This document shows positions 46,165-55,205 of a stretch of 64,000 nt of DNA, one piece after another. The position numbers and the translations under genes were made by a program. The notes under the pieces are model-generated. The model was not told the origin of the DNA, searched no databases, and was given only the letters and a program-made list of their open reading frames with translations. The first letter of the stretch is position 1. Each line of letters begins with the position of its first letter. The stretch comes from Leptolyngbya sp. CCY15150 (GTDB taxonomy: Bacteria > Cyanobacteriota > Cyanobacteriia > RECH01), in assembly GCF_016888135.1 (NCBI RefSeq), contig NZ_JACSWB010000135.1, forward strand, positions 1 through 64,000, read 5' to 3'.

Positions 46165-47057
46165 TGACCTCTTCCTACGCTTCTTCTATTAAACCTGCTG
46201 ACATGTCTGCCAGTGCTCCTCTCTCAATTCAAGGCGTTTCCAAGATTTATCATGGTAAGCGCGACTGGTTTAGCCGCATGACGCGCAAGGCTACGTTAGA
46301 CTACACAGCCCTAGAAGATATCAATCTAGATATTGAAGCCAATACGTTTGTATCGATTATTGGCCCCTCGGGTTGTGGTAAGTCTACCTTGCTGAACATC
46401 ATTGCTGGTTTATCTCAACCAACAACGGGAGCCGTTTTGATTGACGGTGTTCCCATTACCGGCCCGGGCCCCGATCGCGGCGTTGTCTTTCAAAACTATG
46501 CCTTGATGCCTTGGATGACGGTAATGGATAATATCCGTTTCGCCATTGAAACGGTCAATCCTAAACTATCTGCTGCTCGTCAAAAGGCGATCGCTCACGA
46601 CTATATTGAACTTGTGGGTCTAGTAGGGGCAGAAGACCGCCATCCCCATGAGCTATCCGGCGGCATGAAGCAACGGGTAGGTATTGCCCGGGCCTTAGCC
46701 ATCGATCCACAAATTTTGCTGATGGATGAACCCTTTGGAGCTCTGGACGCTCTAACGCGGGGATTTTTGCAAGATGAAGTGGAACGTATCTGGGAACAGC
46801 AGAGAAAAACGGTGATCCTGATTACCCATAGTATTGAGGAAGCCCTGTTGCTTTCCGACAAAATTGTCATGATGACGCGGGGGCCTGAGGCAAAGATTGC
46901 CAAAATTTTGGATGTGCCGTTTCCCCGTCCCCGCCATCGCGAGTCGCTCGATCAGCAACCCGCCTACCATGACATCAAAGCAGAGATGGAACTTCATCTG
47001 TCTCAAGAAACCCGAGCTGTTGAAGAATCTCGGATTCGTAGGAGAGCGATCGCTTGA
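46161..47057 (+). CDS. cynD: cyanate ABC transporter ATP-binding protein
   Basis: 298 residues, NrtD/CynD type. Walker [20 protein letters not shown]-loop [10 protein letters not shown], signature [16 protein letters not shown], Walker [13 protein letters not shown], switch His in [13 protein letters not shown]. The charged linker [20 protein letters not shown] near the start is characteristic of this subfamily. Energises cyanate uptake. Confidence 0.9.
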   Translation: MMTSSYASSIKPADMSASAPLSIQGVSKIYHGKRDWFSRMTRKATLDYTALEDINLDIEANTFVSIIGPSGCGKSTLLNIIAGLSQPTTGAVLIDGVPITGPGPDRGVVFQNYALMPWMTVMDNIRFAIETVNPKLSAARQKAIAHDYIELVGLVGAEDRHPHELSGGMKQRVGIARALAIDPQILLMDEPFGALDALTRGFLQDEVERIWEQQRKTVILITHSIEEALLLSDKIVMMTRGPEAKIAKILDVPFPRPRHRESLDQQPAYHDIKAEMELHLSQETRAVEESRIRRRAIA

Positions 47058-47133
47058 TCCTAATGAATTCATTGATATTCAGCATGCTGTTGATTGTACC
47101 TATCGTTTATACCTAACAGGAAGGAAATGTTGT

Positions 47134-47583
47134 ATGGCTACTGTAAATCTGCCTGAAATTACGAAGAAATTACTTGCAGCTAAGGATGCTGTTAGCGTTA
47201 CCTTTGCAGAGTTAGAGCAAAAGCTAGGGCGTGATGAAGTCTGGATTGCATCGGTTATCTATCGTCAGGCTAGCGCATCTGAGGAGGAAGCCACCCAACT
47301 ACTAGCGGCTCTGGGCCTAGGTGCAGAATTAGCATCAGAATTAACCGCCTGCCCCTTGAAAGGCTTAGGGCCAGTTGTCCCCACCGATCCCCTGATCTAT
47401 CGGCTCTACGAAATTATGCAAGTCTATGGAATGCCGATTAAAGATGTGGTGCATGAGAAATTTGGGGACGGCATTATGAGCGCCATTGACTTCACCCTAG
47501 ATGTGGAAAAAGAAGAGGATCCCAAAGGCGATCGCGTCAAGATCATCATGAATGGTAAGTTCTTGCCCTATAAGAAGTGGTAA
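47134..47583 (+). CDS. cynS: cyanate lyase (cyanase)
   Basis: 149 residues from ATG 47134, with CAGGAAGGAAAT upstream. The N-terminal helical domain ([20 protein letters not shown]) and C-terminal catalytic domain are both present. The active-site Arg and Glu are in [12 protein letters not shown], and the Ser in GIMSAIDF. It decomposes cyanate with bicarbonate to ammonia and CO2, giving nitrogen and carbon. It is the last gene after the importer, as in the cynABDS operon of S. elongatus. Confidence 0.96.
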   Translation: MATVNLPEITKKLLAAKDAVSVTFAELEQKLGRDEVWIASVIYRQASASEEEATQLLAALGLGAELASELTACPLKGLGPVVPTDPLIYRLYEIMQVYGMPIKDVVHEKFGDGIMSAIDFTLDVEKEEDPKGDRVKIIMNGKFLPYKKW

Positions 47584-47599
47584 GACCAACGCTCTAAAC

Positions 47600-47642
47600 C
47601 TAGGGTGTGTAGATTATATCTTGGATAAGCTGCACACCCTAG
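47600..47642 (+). terminator. possible terminator hairpin after cynS
   Basis: CTAGGGTGTG and CACACCCTAG form perfect 10-base arms around a 23-base loop, 17 bases after the stop. No T-run follows, so termination is uncertain. Confidence 0.4.
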
Positions 47643-47913
47643 CGCAGGACATATCGTCCTTAAGATGAGACTTGATATAACCATCTGTCATGGCTGATGA
47701 TGGTGCATATCCCAGAGCGATTGCTCCCTTGAGATCTTTCAAGACGGCAGCGATCGCTCAACTCCTGCTCCCAGTCTAGGGGACGACAGAAAACTTATTC
47801 GGCATGTTTTAACCAGAATGGTCACTGCCATAGGTGGAGATACGTCATGATCTTATGTTCGCGGCCACATGATCTATTCCAATGATCGAACTCAAGAAGC
47901 TGAGAAACACCAG

Positions 47914-48054
47914 ATGATAAAATCTCCCACACCCCGATCTGCAGCAAAGAACAGATTGATCAGTTGGATTCAGTATGTTGGTATGGTATTGGCTTTTATT
48001 GGAGCTTGGCAAGTGCTCTCTAGTAGTGCCTTCTTCCTGCGCCATCTGCTGTAA
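47914..48054 (+). CDS. possible small single-span membrane protein
   Basis: 46 residues from ATG 47914: MIKSPTPRSAAKNRLISWIQ, then a hydrophobic span ending LRHLL. A single C-terminal transmembrane helix with a basic, polar N-terminus resembles small cyanobacterial membrane proteins, but length and isolation leave doubt. It converges with the next gene, whose 3' end is 8 bases away. Confidence 0.35.
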   Translation: MIKSPTPRSAAKNRLISWIQYVGMVLAFIGAWQVLSSSAFFLRHLL

Positions 48055-48062
48055 GGTAATGC

Positions 48063-48914
48063 TTATCTGCACTGAGCAGGATCGAAAAATACGCCTGTCT
48101 CCGGTTCGCTGGGTAAGATATATGCAGTTGCTTCAATGCCTTGAGCGATCGCTTCCAATCGCCGAGCGTCATCAACGGATAACGCTAGATCGTTCTGATC
48201 GGTAATCAAGAGTACTGAGCGCCGGTTGCCCTCCTTGGGCGGGCAAATTCTAGCCGTTAGCTGCCGCTCTAGAGCCATATCTTTAGGTGCATTTAGATCC
48301 TCTGGCACCGGTGAAGATGCTGTTACAACGTAGTAGCGGCGTTGGTTAAGAATTTGGTCAGTTGCCGTGGCAAAAGATGAGTTAGGATTTTGCTGGGCAA
48401 CATTCTCGAAAGTACTGACAACAATTGTATCTGTCACCCGAGTTGCCTCATCCCGCACCTGTGCCATAAAGGCAGGATCTTTGATAACTTGTTCAGAAAA
48501 TGCTGCTAACAAATCATCTCGAAATTCAGAGTCATCCTGAAAAGTAGTCACTAAGCCCTTAAAAACATTATCTAGAACTTGTTGTTCCATAGTTTCATAG
48601 GCTTGCTTGGTAACCTGACTTTGAATTCGATTGATCGTATCTTCTCCGGTTACTCTTGCCTCTAGCTGGCTATATAAACTCCATACGCCTACAAATGTTG
48701 CTAGCCCTGCGCTTCCCAAAATAGCCAACACCCCCTTAAAAAGTCGGCTTCTAGACTCACATACCATCTCCTCAATGGCTACTTTGCGGCGCAAGTCCTC
48801 GTTTTCTTTCGCTAGGTCATCAATGGCGAGCTGTTGCTTTAAAGACTCGTTTTCTTGAGTCAGTGTTTCAATTCTGGCTTTTAGCGAATCTACTGATTCA
48901 TTATCTTGACTCAT
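48063..48914 (-). CDS. coiled-coil membrane protein of unknown function
   Basis: 283 residues. Residues 1-50 form a heptad coiled coil (DSLKARIETLTQENESLKQQ). One membrane span lies at about 62-82 (GVLAILGSAGLATFVGVWSL). A helical region follows to about 190. The C-terminal ~90 residues (RRYYVVTASSPVPED to the end) alternate strand and helix like a small alpha/beta domain, with Cys near GTYP-like positions (ARICPP; PAQCR). Orientation suggests the C-terminal domain faces the periplasm. No named family recognised. Confidence 0.65.
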   Translation of the reverse strand: MSQDNESVDSLKARIETLTQENESLKQQLAIDDLAKENEDLRRKVAIEEMVCESRSRLFKGVLAILGSAGLATFVGVWSLYSQLEARVTGEDTINRIQSQVTKQAYETMEQQVLDNVFKGLVTTFQDDSEFRDDLLAAFSEQVIKDPAFMAQVRDEATRVTDTIVVSTFENVAQQNPNSSFATATDQILNQRRYYVVTASSPVPEDLNAPKDMALERQLTARICPPKEGNRRSVLLITDQNDLALSVDDARRLEAIAQGIEATAYILPSEPETGVFFDPAQCR

Positions 48915-49346
48915 GGTTCACCATCCTGAACGCGATCGCTTGACTAAAGGCTGATCTCGGTCAAACAGCAAAAACAGGTTTGATAGATAGTCTGAAAAGC
49001 CTATCTCAACTTCTTACTCGAAGAGAAAAGATAGAGACTAATCGGTGTTTCAAGGTTGGGCTAGAGCTGGAAAATATCCTGAAGTTCCTTAACCGGATTG
49101 GATATAAGACGAAATTTTACAACCCAAGTCACCATCTTGAAAGAAGCAGATGGATAACATTCGCCTGTACTTAGATCTAGCTTGACCGATGTTACCTATA
49201 TTTGGCAAGCGTAGAACATAATACTTAAAGAGCTCTGCGAAGCTGGCGACTAGACGCGGCTATACAGACTCAACCCATCTACGCGGGCTCAAAATCCCCC
49301 ATGTCTGAATGTCCTAACCCACCTGACTTTCCCTGCAATCCGAGTT
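48915..49346. other. 432-base intergenic stretch
   Basis: A short rightward frame at 48980-49174 has no recognisable features and is not called. Otherwise empty. Confidence 0.4.
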
Positions 49347-49437
49347 GGCGTTGCTGAACCGTAGGATAACTCCGTAAACGTTTGCAGGACGTTTCAGTGC
49401 TTCTAGGTTGAGGTTTATACCCTGATTCAGCAACACC
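49347..49437. mobile_element. MITE class C, copy 3
   Basis: 91 bases, ends GGCGTTGCTGAAC and ATTCAGCAACACC; the interior GTAGGATAACTCCG and GTGCTTCTAGGTTGAG match class C. It lies 85 bases before the gene remnant at 49522. Confidence 0.75.
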
Positions 49438-49521
49438 TACAACTGGACTCAAGGATCTAGTCTCCTAGCCCATCTCTTGCTCTGACGGACTGCAAACAGA
49501 TACAACCGTATCGTAAATCGC

Positions 49522-50174
49522 TTGTTCCAGTTCCTTAACCTTGATGTTGTTGTTCAACCAGTGCAGGGCAATCAGGTGGTAGGCAGTACCCGCAGTCGCG
49601 GCAGTCGAAGTTTAGATACGGTGATTCAACGGGTGGATAGCAGCATCGAAGCCTTGCGATCTGGGTCTGAAATCAGTATCACGGTCACCAACCGAGAAGA
49701 TCGGCAGATCCATGTGGGTGTGTTAGCCATTGGTGGCACAGGAGCTATTACGGTCTTGCATCCAACTGATTGGGATGCTCCAGAATCAGCCTCATTGCTG
49801 GAGCCAGGGCGATCGCTCGTTGCACCTAAGCTAAGATAGATCCGAGACCCGAATCGGAATTACTGCGAAACGCCCAGCAATGAGTTCCATCTTTGCCTAA
49901 GTGGTTCAGGCTATGTAGAACTGCTGACGATTGCCAGTACAACACCTCTGCGGGATGTCCTGCGAGGCATTAACAAATTGCCGATGCCTCGCGTGCTGTG
50001 CGGGGAGAAGCCATTGGTCTAGGGGCAGAAGATGCCCTCTACGTAGTAGATGCGCTGCTGGGTGAGGCCGATCGCAGTACTCGCGGCGATATTGAGGTAC
50101 GTAGCGACAGGCAAGCTATTGATGTCACCAAGATGGCGTCAATATCAACCATCATTCAGGTGGTGGAGGATTAA
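49522..50174 (+). pseudogene. C-terminal remains of a DUF4384 (caspase-associated) protein
   Basis: Three consecutive pieces in different plus frames read like one domain. First, SGSEISITVTNREDRQIHVG and VLHPTDWDAPESASLLEPG to a stop at 49839. Second, YVELLTIASTTPLRDVLRGI to a stop near 50022. Third, GEAIGLGAEDALYVVDALLG, ending QVVED at 50174. This order matches the DUF4384 tail of cyanobacterial peptidase C14 (caspase-like) proteins. The protease part is missing. Frame changes and stops rule out a working gene. Confidence 0.65.
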
Positions 50175-50507
50175 CCATCTGACTCCACGGTAAGCGATCG
50201 CTTTTTCTTGTTTAGATAAGTGAGAGCGATCGCTGTTGAAGGATTAACGTTATCTTAGAGCATCAGGATTAATGCACTACCAGTTACTTCAACTGGATTT
50301 GGCAACACAGTCGTTTCAAAACTACTGCGGCTCAACGAGCAGGATTAACGACACGATCGTGGAATTGGCACAACATTGCATCCGAGTTTCTAGATGACTT
50401 ATGGACGGATACCAAGTCCGGTTAGAGAGCTACATCTATCTAGGTACTGCCCTGAATACATAGCGCGTCTAACCGGGTTTGATAGAACTAGGATAAGAAG
50501 GCGATCG
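50175..50507. other. 333-base intergenic stretch
   Basis: Three HIP1-like sites; nothing else recognised. Confidence 0.4.
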
Positions 50508-52505
50508 CTACAGGATAAAATTAGATGCCTGTAGGTCACCGGCATTGATGTTATCCAGCACGGCTAGCCGTTGGAAGCGAGGTGAACCAATGTCTCCATT
50601 CATGTCAACCTTGACCACCGTTCTTGATCCAGACTGCACCAGTTCCACATAGTCAGCAAAGGGAGTGTTGCTGCGGAACGAGTCACCGCTCACCAGCTTC
50701 GAGAGATCCATGACATCTTGGCTGGCATCAAAATCCGTGATGCGATCGCCCCTATCCATAGGTGCTCGGTAGATAAAGGTATTGCGACCTGAACCACCCG
50801 ACATCACATCGCGGCCGGGGCCGCCGATCAGACGATCATTGCCGTCACCCCCGACCAGCCGATCATCGCCGGAGCCGCCAATCAGAACGTCATTGCCCGA
50901 TCGCCCTCGAAGGACATCATTCCCTTTGCCGCCCACAAGGCGATCGCTGCCATTAGTGCCGACTAAGCTCTGGTCTGCGGTGCTGTGCAGGGCGGTGCGA
51001 TCGCTCTCTTGTCCTGATTCGCTGTCTTGCACGAAGCCGAGACTGCGACCCGTGGGGCCCGCACCGCTGCCGATAGCAGGACTCGTGCGCAGTAGCGGGT
51101 AGTAATAAATGCCATTGGCATCTTGCTGAAGTCTACCTAACTTGGGATCGACTAAGTTAACGCTACTAGATACGTTCTCGCTGCTGTTTTGCTCCGGTGG
51201 CCATTGATAATTACCGCCGCGATCGCGGAGATTGCTGCTGCTATGCTGCTGAATATTCCAGGAATTTGGGCCATTATCAGCGGTGTTGTAATGGAAAATG
51301 GTGTTTCGGATCGACGCATTATCGCCGCCGGTGATGGCACCACCCACCCAGCCCGCACGGTTACGGGTAAAGGTACTGCCCACGATCGTTGTTGGGGCAT
51401 TGCGCAGTAACAGCGCTCCCCCATTTTTACTGAAATCATCACCTAGGGTGCGATTCTGCGAGAAGGTGACGTTGGCGATGGTGGTAGGGGCATCCATGAT
51501 CCATGCACCGCCGCCTTGGTTGCTGGCTATATTGTTGAGGAAAGAGGTGTTGCGTAGGGTAAAACCTTTATTGGGGCCGTTGGTGATATGCACCAATGCG
51601 CCGCCGTTGCCGTCACCGCCTCCAGGTAAGTTTAAGACCCTGTTGCCTTTGAAGACAGATGACTCTACAATGACGCGATCGTTCTGTCCGCTGTAGAGAT
51701 AGGCGGCTCCCCCTTCTCCACGTCCTTTATTATTTTCAAATACATTACCCGTCAGACGGATAGTGCCACCGGCGCTATTGGCTGCACTGGCGCGATCGGT
51801 GTAGATTGCACCACCGTAGCCACGCAGGAATGGGTTGGCGTTACCGGTATCGTAGCGGCCGGCGGTGGTGTCGTTGCCGATGAAGCGAGAGTTTTCAACC
51901 GTGAGATTGCCATTCAGGCTGTTGATGGCACCGCCGTTGATGCCTTGGTTATTGATGAAGTCGCTGTTACGAACCGTGAATCGATTCGGGCCCCAGAAGG
52001 CGATCGCTCCTGCACCACGCTCATCATTAGCGCCCGTGCCGATATTGGCCCGGAATTTGCTGTTATTGACCGTGAGATTGCCTTCATAGGCGCTGAAAAT
52101 TGCGCCGCCGCCTTTCTGGGCTTTGTTGCCGCTAAAGGATACGTTGCGTACGACGACGGAGGCTTGGTGTTCTGTACTAATCGCTCCACCGCGATCGCGG
52201 GTAAAGCCATTGGTTAGGTTCAACCGTTGAAAGGTCACCTGGGTTGGCGTTACGTGATTGGACTGCACCAAAAAGATGCGGTGTGCCCGATTGCCGCTAA
52301 TCGTCAAGCCTCGGGCGTCACTGCCGTCGATGGTGATGTTTTTACCAGCGGCAATGGTGAGGGTATTGCGCAGGGTGATGGTTTGATTGGCGAGTCTTGA
52401 GGAAAACCGAATGGTGTCGCCAGATCTAGCCCTGGCGATCGCGTTGCGTAGAGATCCAGCCGTGGTGGTATCTGCGGCTCTGGTGACGATAAAGGTTGTT
52501 GGCAT
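50508..52505 (-). CDS. secreted right-handed beta-helix protein with RTX calcium-binding repeats
   Basis: 665 residues from ATG 52505 ([20 protein letters not shown]); a longer frame to 52610 has no better signal. Residues ~10-460 are parallel beta-helix coils with recurrent GGAI/GGAIY steps ([34 protein letters not shown]), as in polymorphic outer-membrane or pectate-lyase-like proteins. Residues ~525-590 are RTX nonapeptides ([19 protein letters not shown]), and the end ([14 protein letters not shown]) is typical of hemolysin-type proteins. No N-terminal signal: type I secretion is inferred. Confidence 0.85.
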   Translation of the reverse strand: MPTTFIVTRAADTTTAGSLRNAIARARSGDTIRFSSRLANQTITLRNTLTIAAGKNITIDGSDARGLTISGNRAHRIFLVQSNHVTPTQVTFQRLNLTNGFTRDRGGAISTEHQASVVVRNVSFSGNKAQKGGGAIFSAYEGNLTVNNSKFRANIGTGANDERGAGAIAFWGPNRFTVRNSDFINNQGINGGAINSLNGNLTVENSRFIGNDTTAGRYDTGNANPFLRGYGGAIYTDRASAANSAGGTIRLTGNVFENNKGRGEGGAAYLYSGQNDRVIVESSVFKGNRVLNLPGGGDGNGGALVHITNGPNKGFTLRNTSFLNNIASNQGGGAWIMDAPTTIANVTFSQNRTLGDDFSKNGGALLLRNAPTTIVGSTFTRNRAGWVGGAITGGDNASIRNTIFHYNTADNGPNSWNIQQHSSSNLRDRGGNYQWPPEQNSSENVSSSVNLVDPKLGRLQQDANGIYYYPLLRTSPAIGSGAGPTGRSLGFVQDSESGQESDRTALHSTADQSLVGTNGSDRLVGGKGNDVLRGRSGNDVLIGGSGDDRLVGGDGNDRLIGGPGRDVMSGGSGRNTFIYRAPMDRGDRITDFDASQDVMDLSKLVSGDSFRSNTPFADYVELVQSGSRTVVKVDMNGDIGSPRFQRLAVLDNINAGDLQASNFIL

Positions 52506-52926
52506 AATGATGAAGGTCAGAAATGGTGGATCAAAACAACTGGATGCGGTCAGGTATGTAGACCATGAGGACGTTATGGGGGCAACTTGTCTAGGGACGG
52601 GCAAGGCCATGCCTAAGTTTCCATAGAGATCTGGCGATCGCTTTCCCGCTCTTGTCTATTAGGTGTTCTGATATTTGGCTTGGCAACCGGAGAAATGATG
52701 GCGTTTTGTGAAAAAAACCTAGATTTTTCAGTAATTTTCCGGATAGATTAGATGCGTGATCAAGCCCGATCGGGTAGTATCACCGTCTAAATCTCATAAC
52801 CGCGCTGTGTGTCGTAGCTGCCGATAGCGATCGCCTTCCCCTAATGCGTTCTACTTGATCGCTCTTCCTCATGGTTCCCCGTTTGCCCCCAGGTTGCACA
52901 GCGGGGGAACTTCTCCTACACTAATA
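52506..52926. other. 421-base intergenic stretch upstream of marR
   Basis: Divergent promoters for the exoprotein and marR must lie here. No gene seen. Confidence 0.4.
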
Positions 52927-52961
52927 GTTAGCTTTACTAATTGTTTGCTTAGCAATCTAAC
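52927..52961. promoter_or_regulatory. candidate MarR autoregulatory operator
   Basis: TTGCTTAGCAA (52945-52955) is a perfect 5-1-5 palindrome. TTAG-CTTTA-CTAA is just upstream, and GTTAG...CTAAC brackets the whole. It ends 3 bases before the marR start. Confidence 0.45.
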
Positions 52962-52964
52962 CAG

Positions 52965-53411
52965 ATGCCCACCCAAACCATGACCCCAGACCAATGTGCC
53001 GTAGACGTGCTCACCGTCATACCGGTGGTTACGCGATGGTTGCGGGCCGAGATGCGGCATCAGGGGCAGCCCCATCTGTCCCTCTCCCAACTGCGGGTGC
53101 TCCACTTTCTCCACCGCCGTCCCCAGTCCTCCCTATCGGAACTAGCAGACTACCTAGACGTGACCCGGCCCACCATGTCGGTGATGGTCGATCGCCTGGT
53201 GCAGCGGGGCTGGGTGCATCGCCAAGACGACGTCCGGGAGCGTCGGCGCATTGCCCTGACGCTGACGGAGGCCGGCACCGCCCAGCTTGAGCAGGTCTAT
53301 GGCGCAACCCTCACCCAGATCTCCCAGCGCCTCCAGTCTCTCTCCACCGATCAATGTCAGCAGGTGGTGGCGGGGCTATCGGTTTTGTCCAGCGTGTTTG
53401 CAGAATCCTAG
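52965..53411 (+). CDS. MarR-family transcriptional regulator
   Basis: 148 residues with the MarR winged helix: LSLSQLRVLHFLHRRPQSSL, recognition helix VTRPTMSVMVDRLVQRGWV, wing DDVRERRRIALTLTEAG. It directly precedes an ABC-2 exporter in the same direction (55 bases), so it probably represses that operon and itself until a toxic ligand binds. Confidence 0.9.
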   Translation: MPTQTMTPDQCAVDVLTVIPVVTRWLRAEMRHQGQPHLSLSQLRVLHFLHRRPQSSLSELADYLDVTRPTMSVMVDRLVQRGWVHRQDDVRERRRIALTLTEAGTAQLEQVYGATLTQISQRLQSLSTDQCQQVVAGLSVLSSVFAES

Positions 53412-53466
53412 GTCGTGCTTGCCCACGCTCTAGGTGTCAATCATTTTTCAGGAGGACAGGTCAACC

Positions 53467-54270
53467 ATGTCGATTGTGGCCATCCACGAATTAACCAAAC
53501 AGTTTGGCTCCCACCGGGCGGTGGATCAGTTGAGCCTATCCGTTGAACCGGGAGAAATTTTCGGACTGCTGGGCCCCAACGGGGCCGGGAAAAGTACTCT
53601 GGTCAAGGTGTTAACCACCCTGCTATCTCCCACCTCCGGCCAGGCTTTGGTAGCAGGCTATGATATCCGTCGCCAAACCGTGGCCGTGCAGCGCACCATT
53701 GGCTATGTGCCCCAATCCTTATCCGTGGATGGTACTCTGACGGGCTACGAAAATATGCTGATTATCTCCAAGCTCTACGGCGTGCCCCGGCGGCAGCGAC
53801 TGGAGCGGATTCGTCTGGCACTGCACTATGTTGGTCTCGATAGCGTCGCCCATCGGTTGGTCAATACCTATTCTGGCGGTATGATCCGACGGCTGGAAAT
53901 TGCCCAGGCTACCCTACACCATCCAGCGATCTTATTTTTAGATGAACCCACGGTCGGTCTAGATCCGGTGGCTCGGAAATCCATGTGGGATCTGATTCTT
54001 CAGTTGCGCCACGATCACAACACCACGGTTTTTCTCACCACCCATTTTATGGACGAGGCCGATGAACTCTGCGATCGCCTCGCCATTCTGTACCACGGGC
54101 AGCAGGTGGCGATCGGCACTCCGGCTCAGCTTAAGGCCAGCGTACCCATGCCCAACGCTACTTTAGATGACGTTTTTATCCACTACACCCAAGACCACTG
54201 TACTACTGACGAGGAGAGCAGCTACCATGACACATCCGCAACCCGTCGAACTGCACGGCGGCTTAGCTAA
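53467..54270 (+). CDS. ABC-2 exporter ATP-binding protein (DrrA-like)
   Basis: 267 residues from ATG 53467 (MSIVAIHELTKQFGSHRAVD), with AGGAGG upstream. Walker A LLGPNGAGKSTLVKVLTTLL, signature YSGGMIRRLEIAQATL, Walker B ILFLDEPTVGLD, switch TTVFLTTHFMDEADEL, and C-terminal NATLDDVFIHYT as in daunorubicin-type exporters. The last ~25 residues overlap the permease gene by 44 bases. Works with the next gene to export a drug or lipid-like compound. Confidence 0.9.
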   Translation: MSIVAIHELTKQFGSHRAVDQLSLSVEPGEIFGLLGPNGAGKSTLVKVLTTLLSPTSGQALVAGYDIRRQTVAVQRTIGYVPQSLSVDGTLTGYENMLIISKLYGVPRRQRLERIRLALHYVGLDSVAHRLVNTYSGGMIRRLEIAQATLHHPAILFLDEPTVGLDPVARKSMWDLILQLRHDHNTTVFLTTHFMDEADELCDRLAILYHGQQVAIGTPAQLKASVPMPNATLDDVFIHYTQDHCTTDEESSYHDTSATRRTARRLS

Positions 54271-55063
54271 TCAACGGCTGTCTGGCTTTAGCGTCCAGGA
54301 ATTTATCGCTAAGACGTTAGTGGCAGCGGAGCTAGATATTCGCAAACTGCGCCATGATCCATTCCAGTTGCTGATGCGGGCGGTGCAGCCTGTTATGTGG
54401 CTGATTATTTTTGGGCAGGTGTTTACCGAAGTGCGCGGCATTTCAACTGGCGATCTACCTTATCTAGACTTTATGACGCCGGGTATTTTGGCCCAGAGTG
54501 TTTTATTTCTATCGGTTTTTACCGGCCTGTTAGTAATCTGGGAAAAAGATCTGGGGATTTTACATAAGCTGATGGTCAGTCCGGCCCCGAAGTCGGCCTT
54601 GGTGTTGGGGAAGGCGATCGGGGTGGGGGTGCGGTGTCTCTCTCAGGTGATTGTTATCTATGGGGTATCGATACTGTTGGGGGTGAATCTTAACTGGCAT
54701 CCCGTTGCCTTACTCGGCGTGGCGAGCATTGTCATGCTGGGTGCGGCTTCCTTTTCGACGTTGTCGCTGATGGTGGCCTGCTGGGCCCAAACCCATGAAC
54801 GGGTGGTGGGAGCTGGGCAATTGATGACCATGCCGCTGTTTTTTGCCAGCAATGCCATTTATCCGATCTCGATTATGCCGCCGTGGCTACAGATGCTGTC
54901 GCGGATTAACCCGCTGACCTATATGGTCGATGCCCTGCGTAGCTTGATGCTGGTGTCTCAGGTGGCGGAGTATGGGCTATGGCTCGATTTTGCCATCTTG
55001 ATCGGACTCACCGCCATCCTCACAGCGGCCTGCGGTCGGCTCTATCCTCGCTTGGTACAGTAG
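54227..55063 (+). CDS. ABC-2 type permease
   Basis: 278 residues from ATG 54227 (MTHPQPVELHGGLANQRLSG), with GAGGAGAG upstream, inside the end of the ATPase gene. About six membrane spans and the ABC-2 signature: QPVMWLIIFGQVFTEVRGIS, LVIWEKDLGILHKLMVSPAP, and MPLFFASNAIYPISIMPPWL. Exports an unknown substrate. Confidence 0.9.
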   Translation: MTHPQPVELHGGLANQRLSGFSVQEFIAKTLVAAELDIRKLRHDPFQLLMRAVQPVMWLIIFGQVFTEVRGISTGDLPYLDFMTPGILAQSVLFLSVFTGLLVIWEKDLGILHKLMVSPAPKSALVLGKAIGVGVRCLSQVIVIYGVSILLGVNLNWHPVALLGVASIVMLGAASFSTLSLMVACWAQTHERVVGAGQLMTMPLFFASNAIYPISIMPPWLQMLSRINPLTYMVDALRSLMLVSQVAEYGLWLDFAILIGLTAILTAACGRLYPRLVQ

Positions 55064-55113
55064 GCGATCGCCCCTCCCTAATATACCAACGCTCAGATTG
55101 CCCTCACCCCAAA

Positions 55114-55138
55114 CCCCTCTCCCAGAGCGGGAGAGGGG
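55114..55138 (+). terminator. G/C-rich hairpin after the ABC-2 permease gene
   Basis: CCCCTCTCCC-AGAGC-GGGAGAGGGG, preceded by CCCTCACCCC. It resembles the interior of class B MITEs but lacks their terminal repeats. There is no clean T-run. Confidence 0.5.
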
Positions 55139-55205
55139 CTTCAAGCCATAAATTTATGCCCCTATGTTCTGGAGAAATGTTCTGGAGAATGGGTAGGAGA
55201 CGTTC

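Noticed and set aside
48980-49174. 64-codon frame upstream of a MITE
   Set aside because: No motif, domain or ribosome site was recognised.
52506-52610. 35-residue N-terminal extension of the beta-helix/RTX protein
   Set aside because: It lacks signal-peptide character, and the conserved start of the beta-helix is at ATG 52505.
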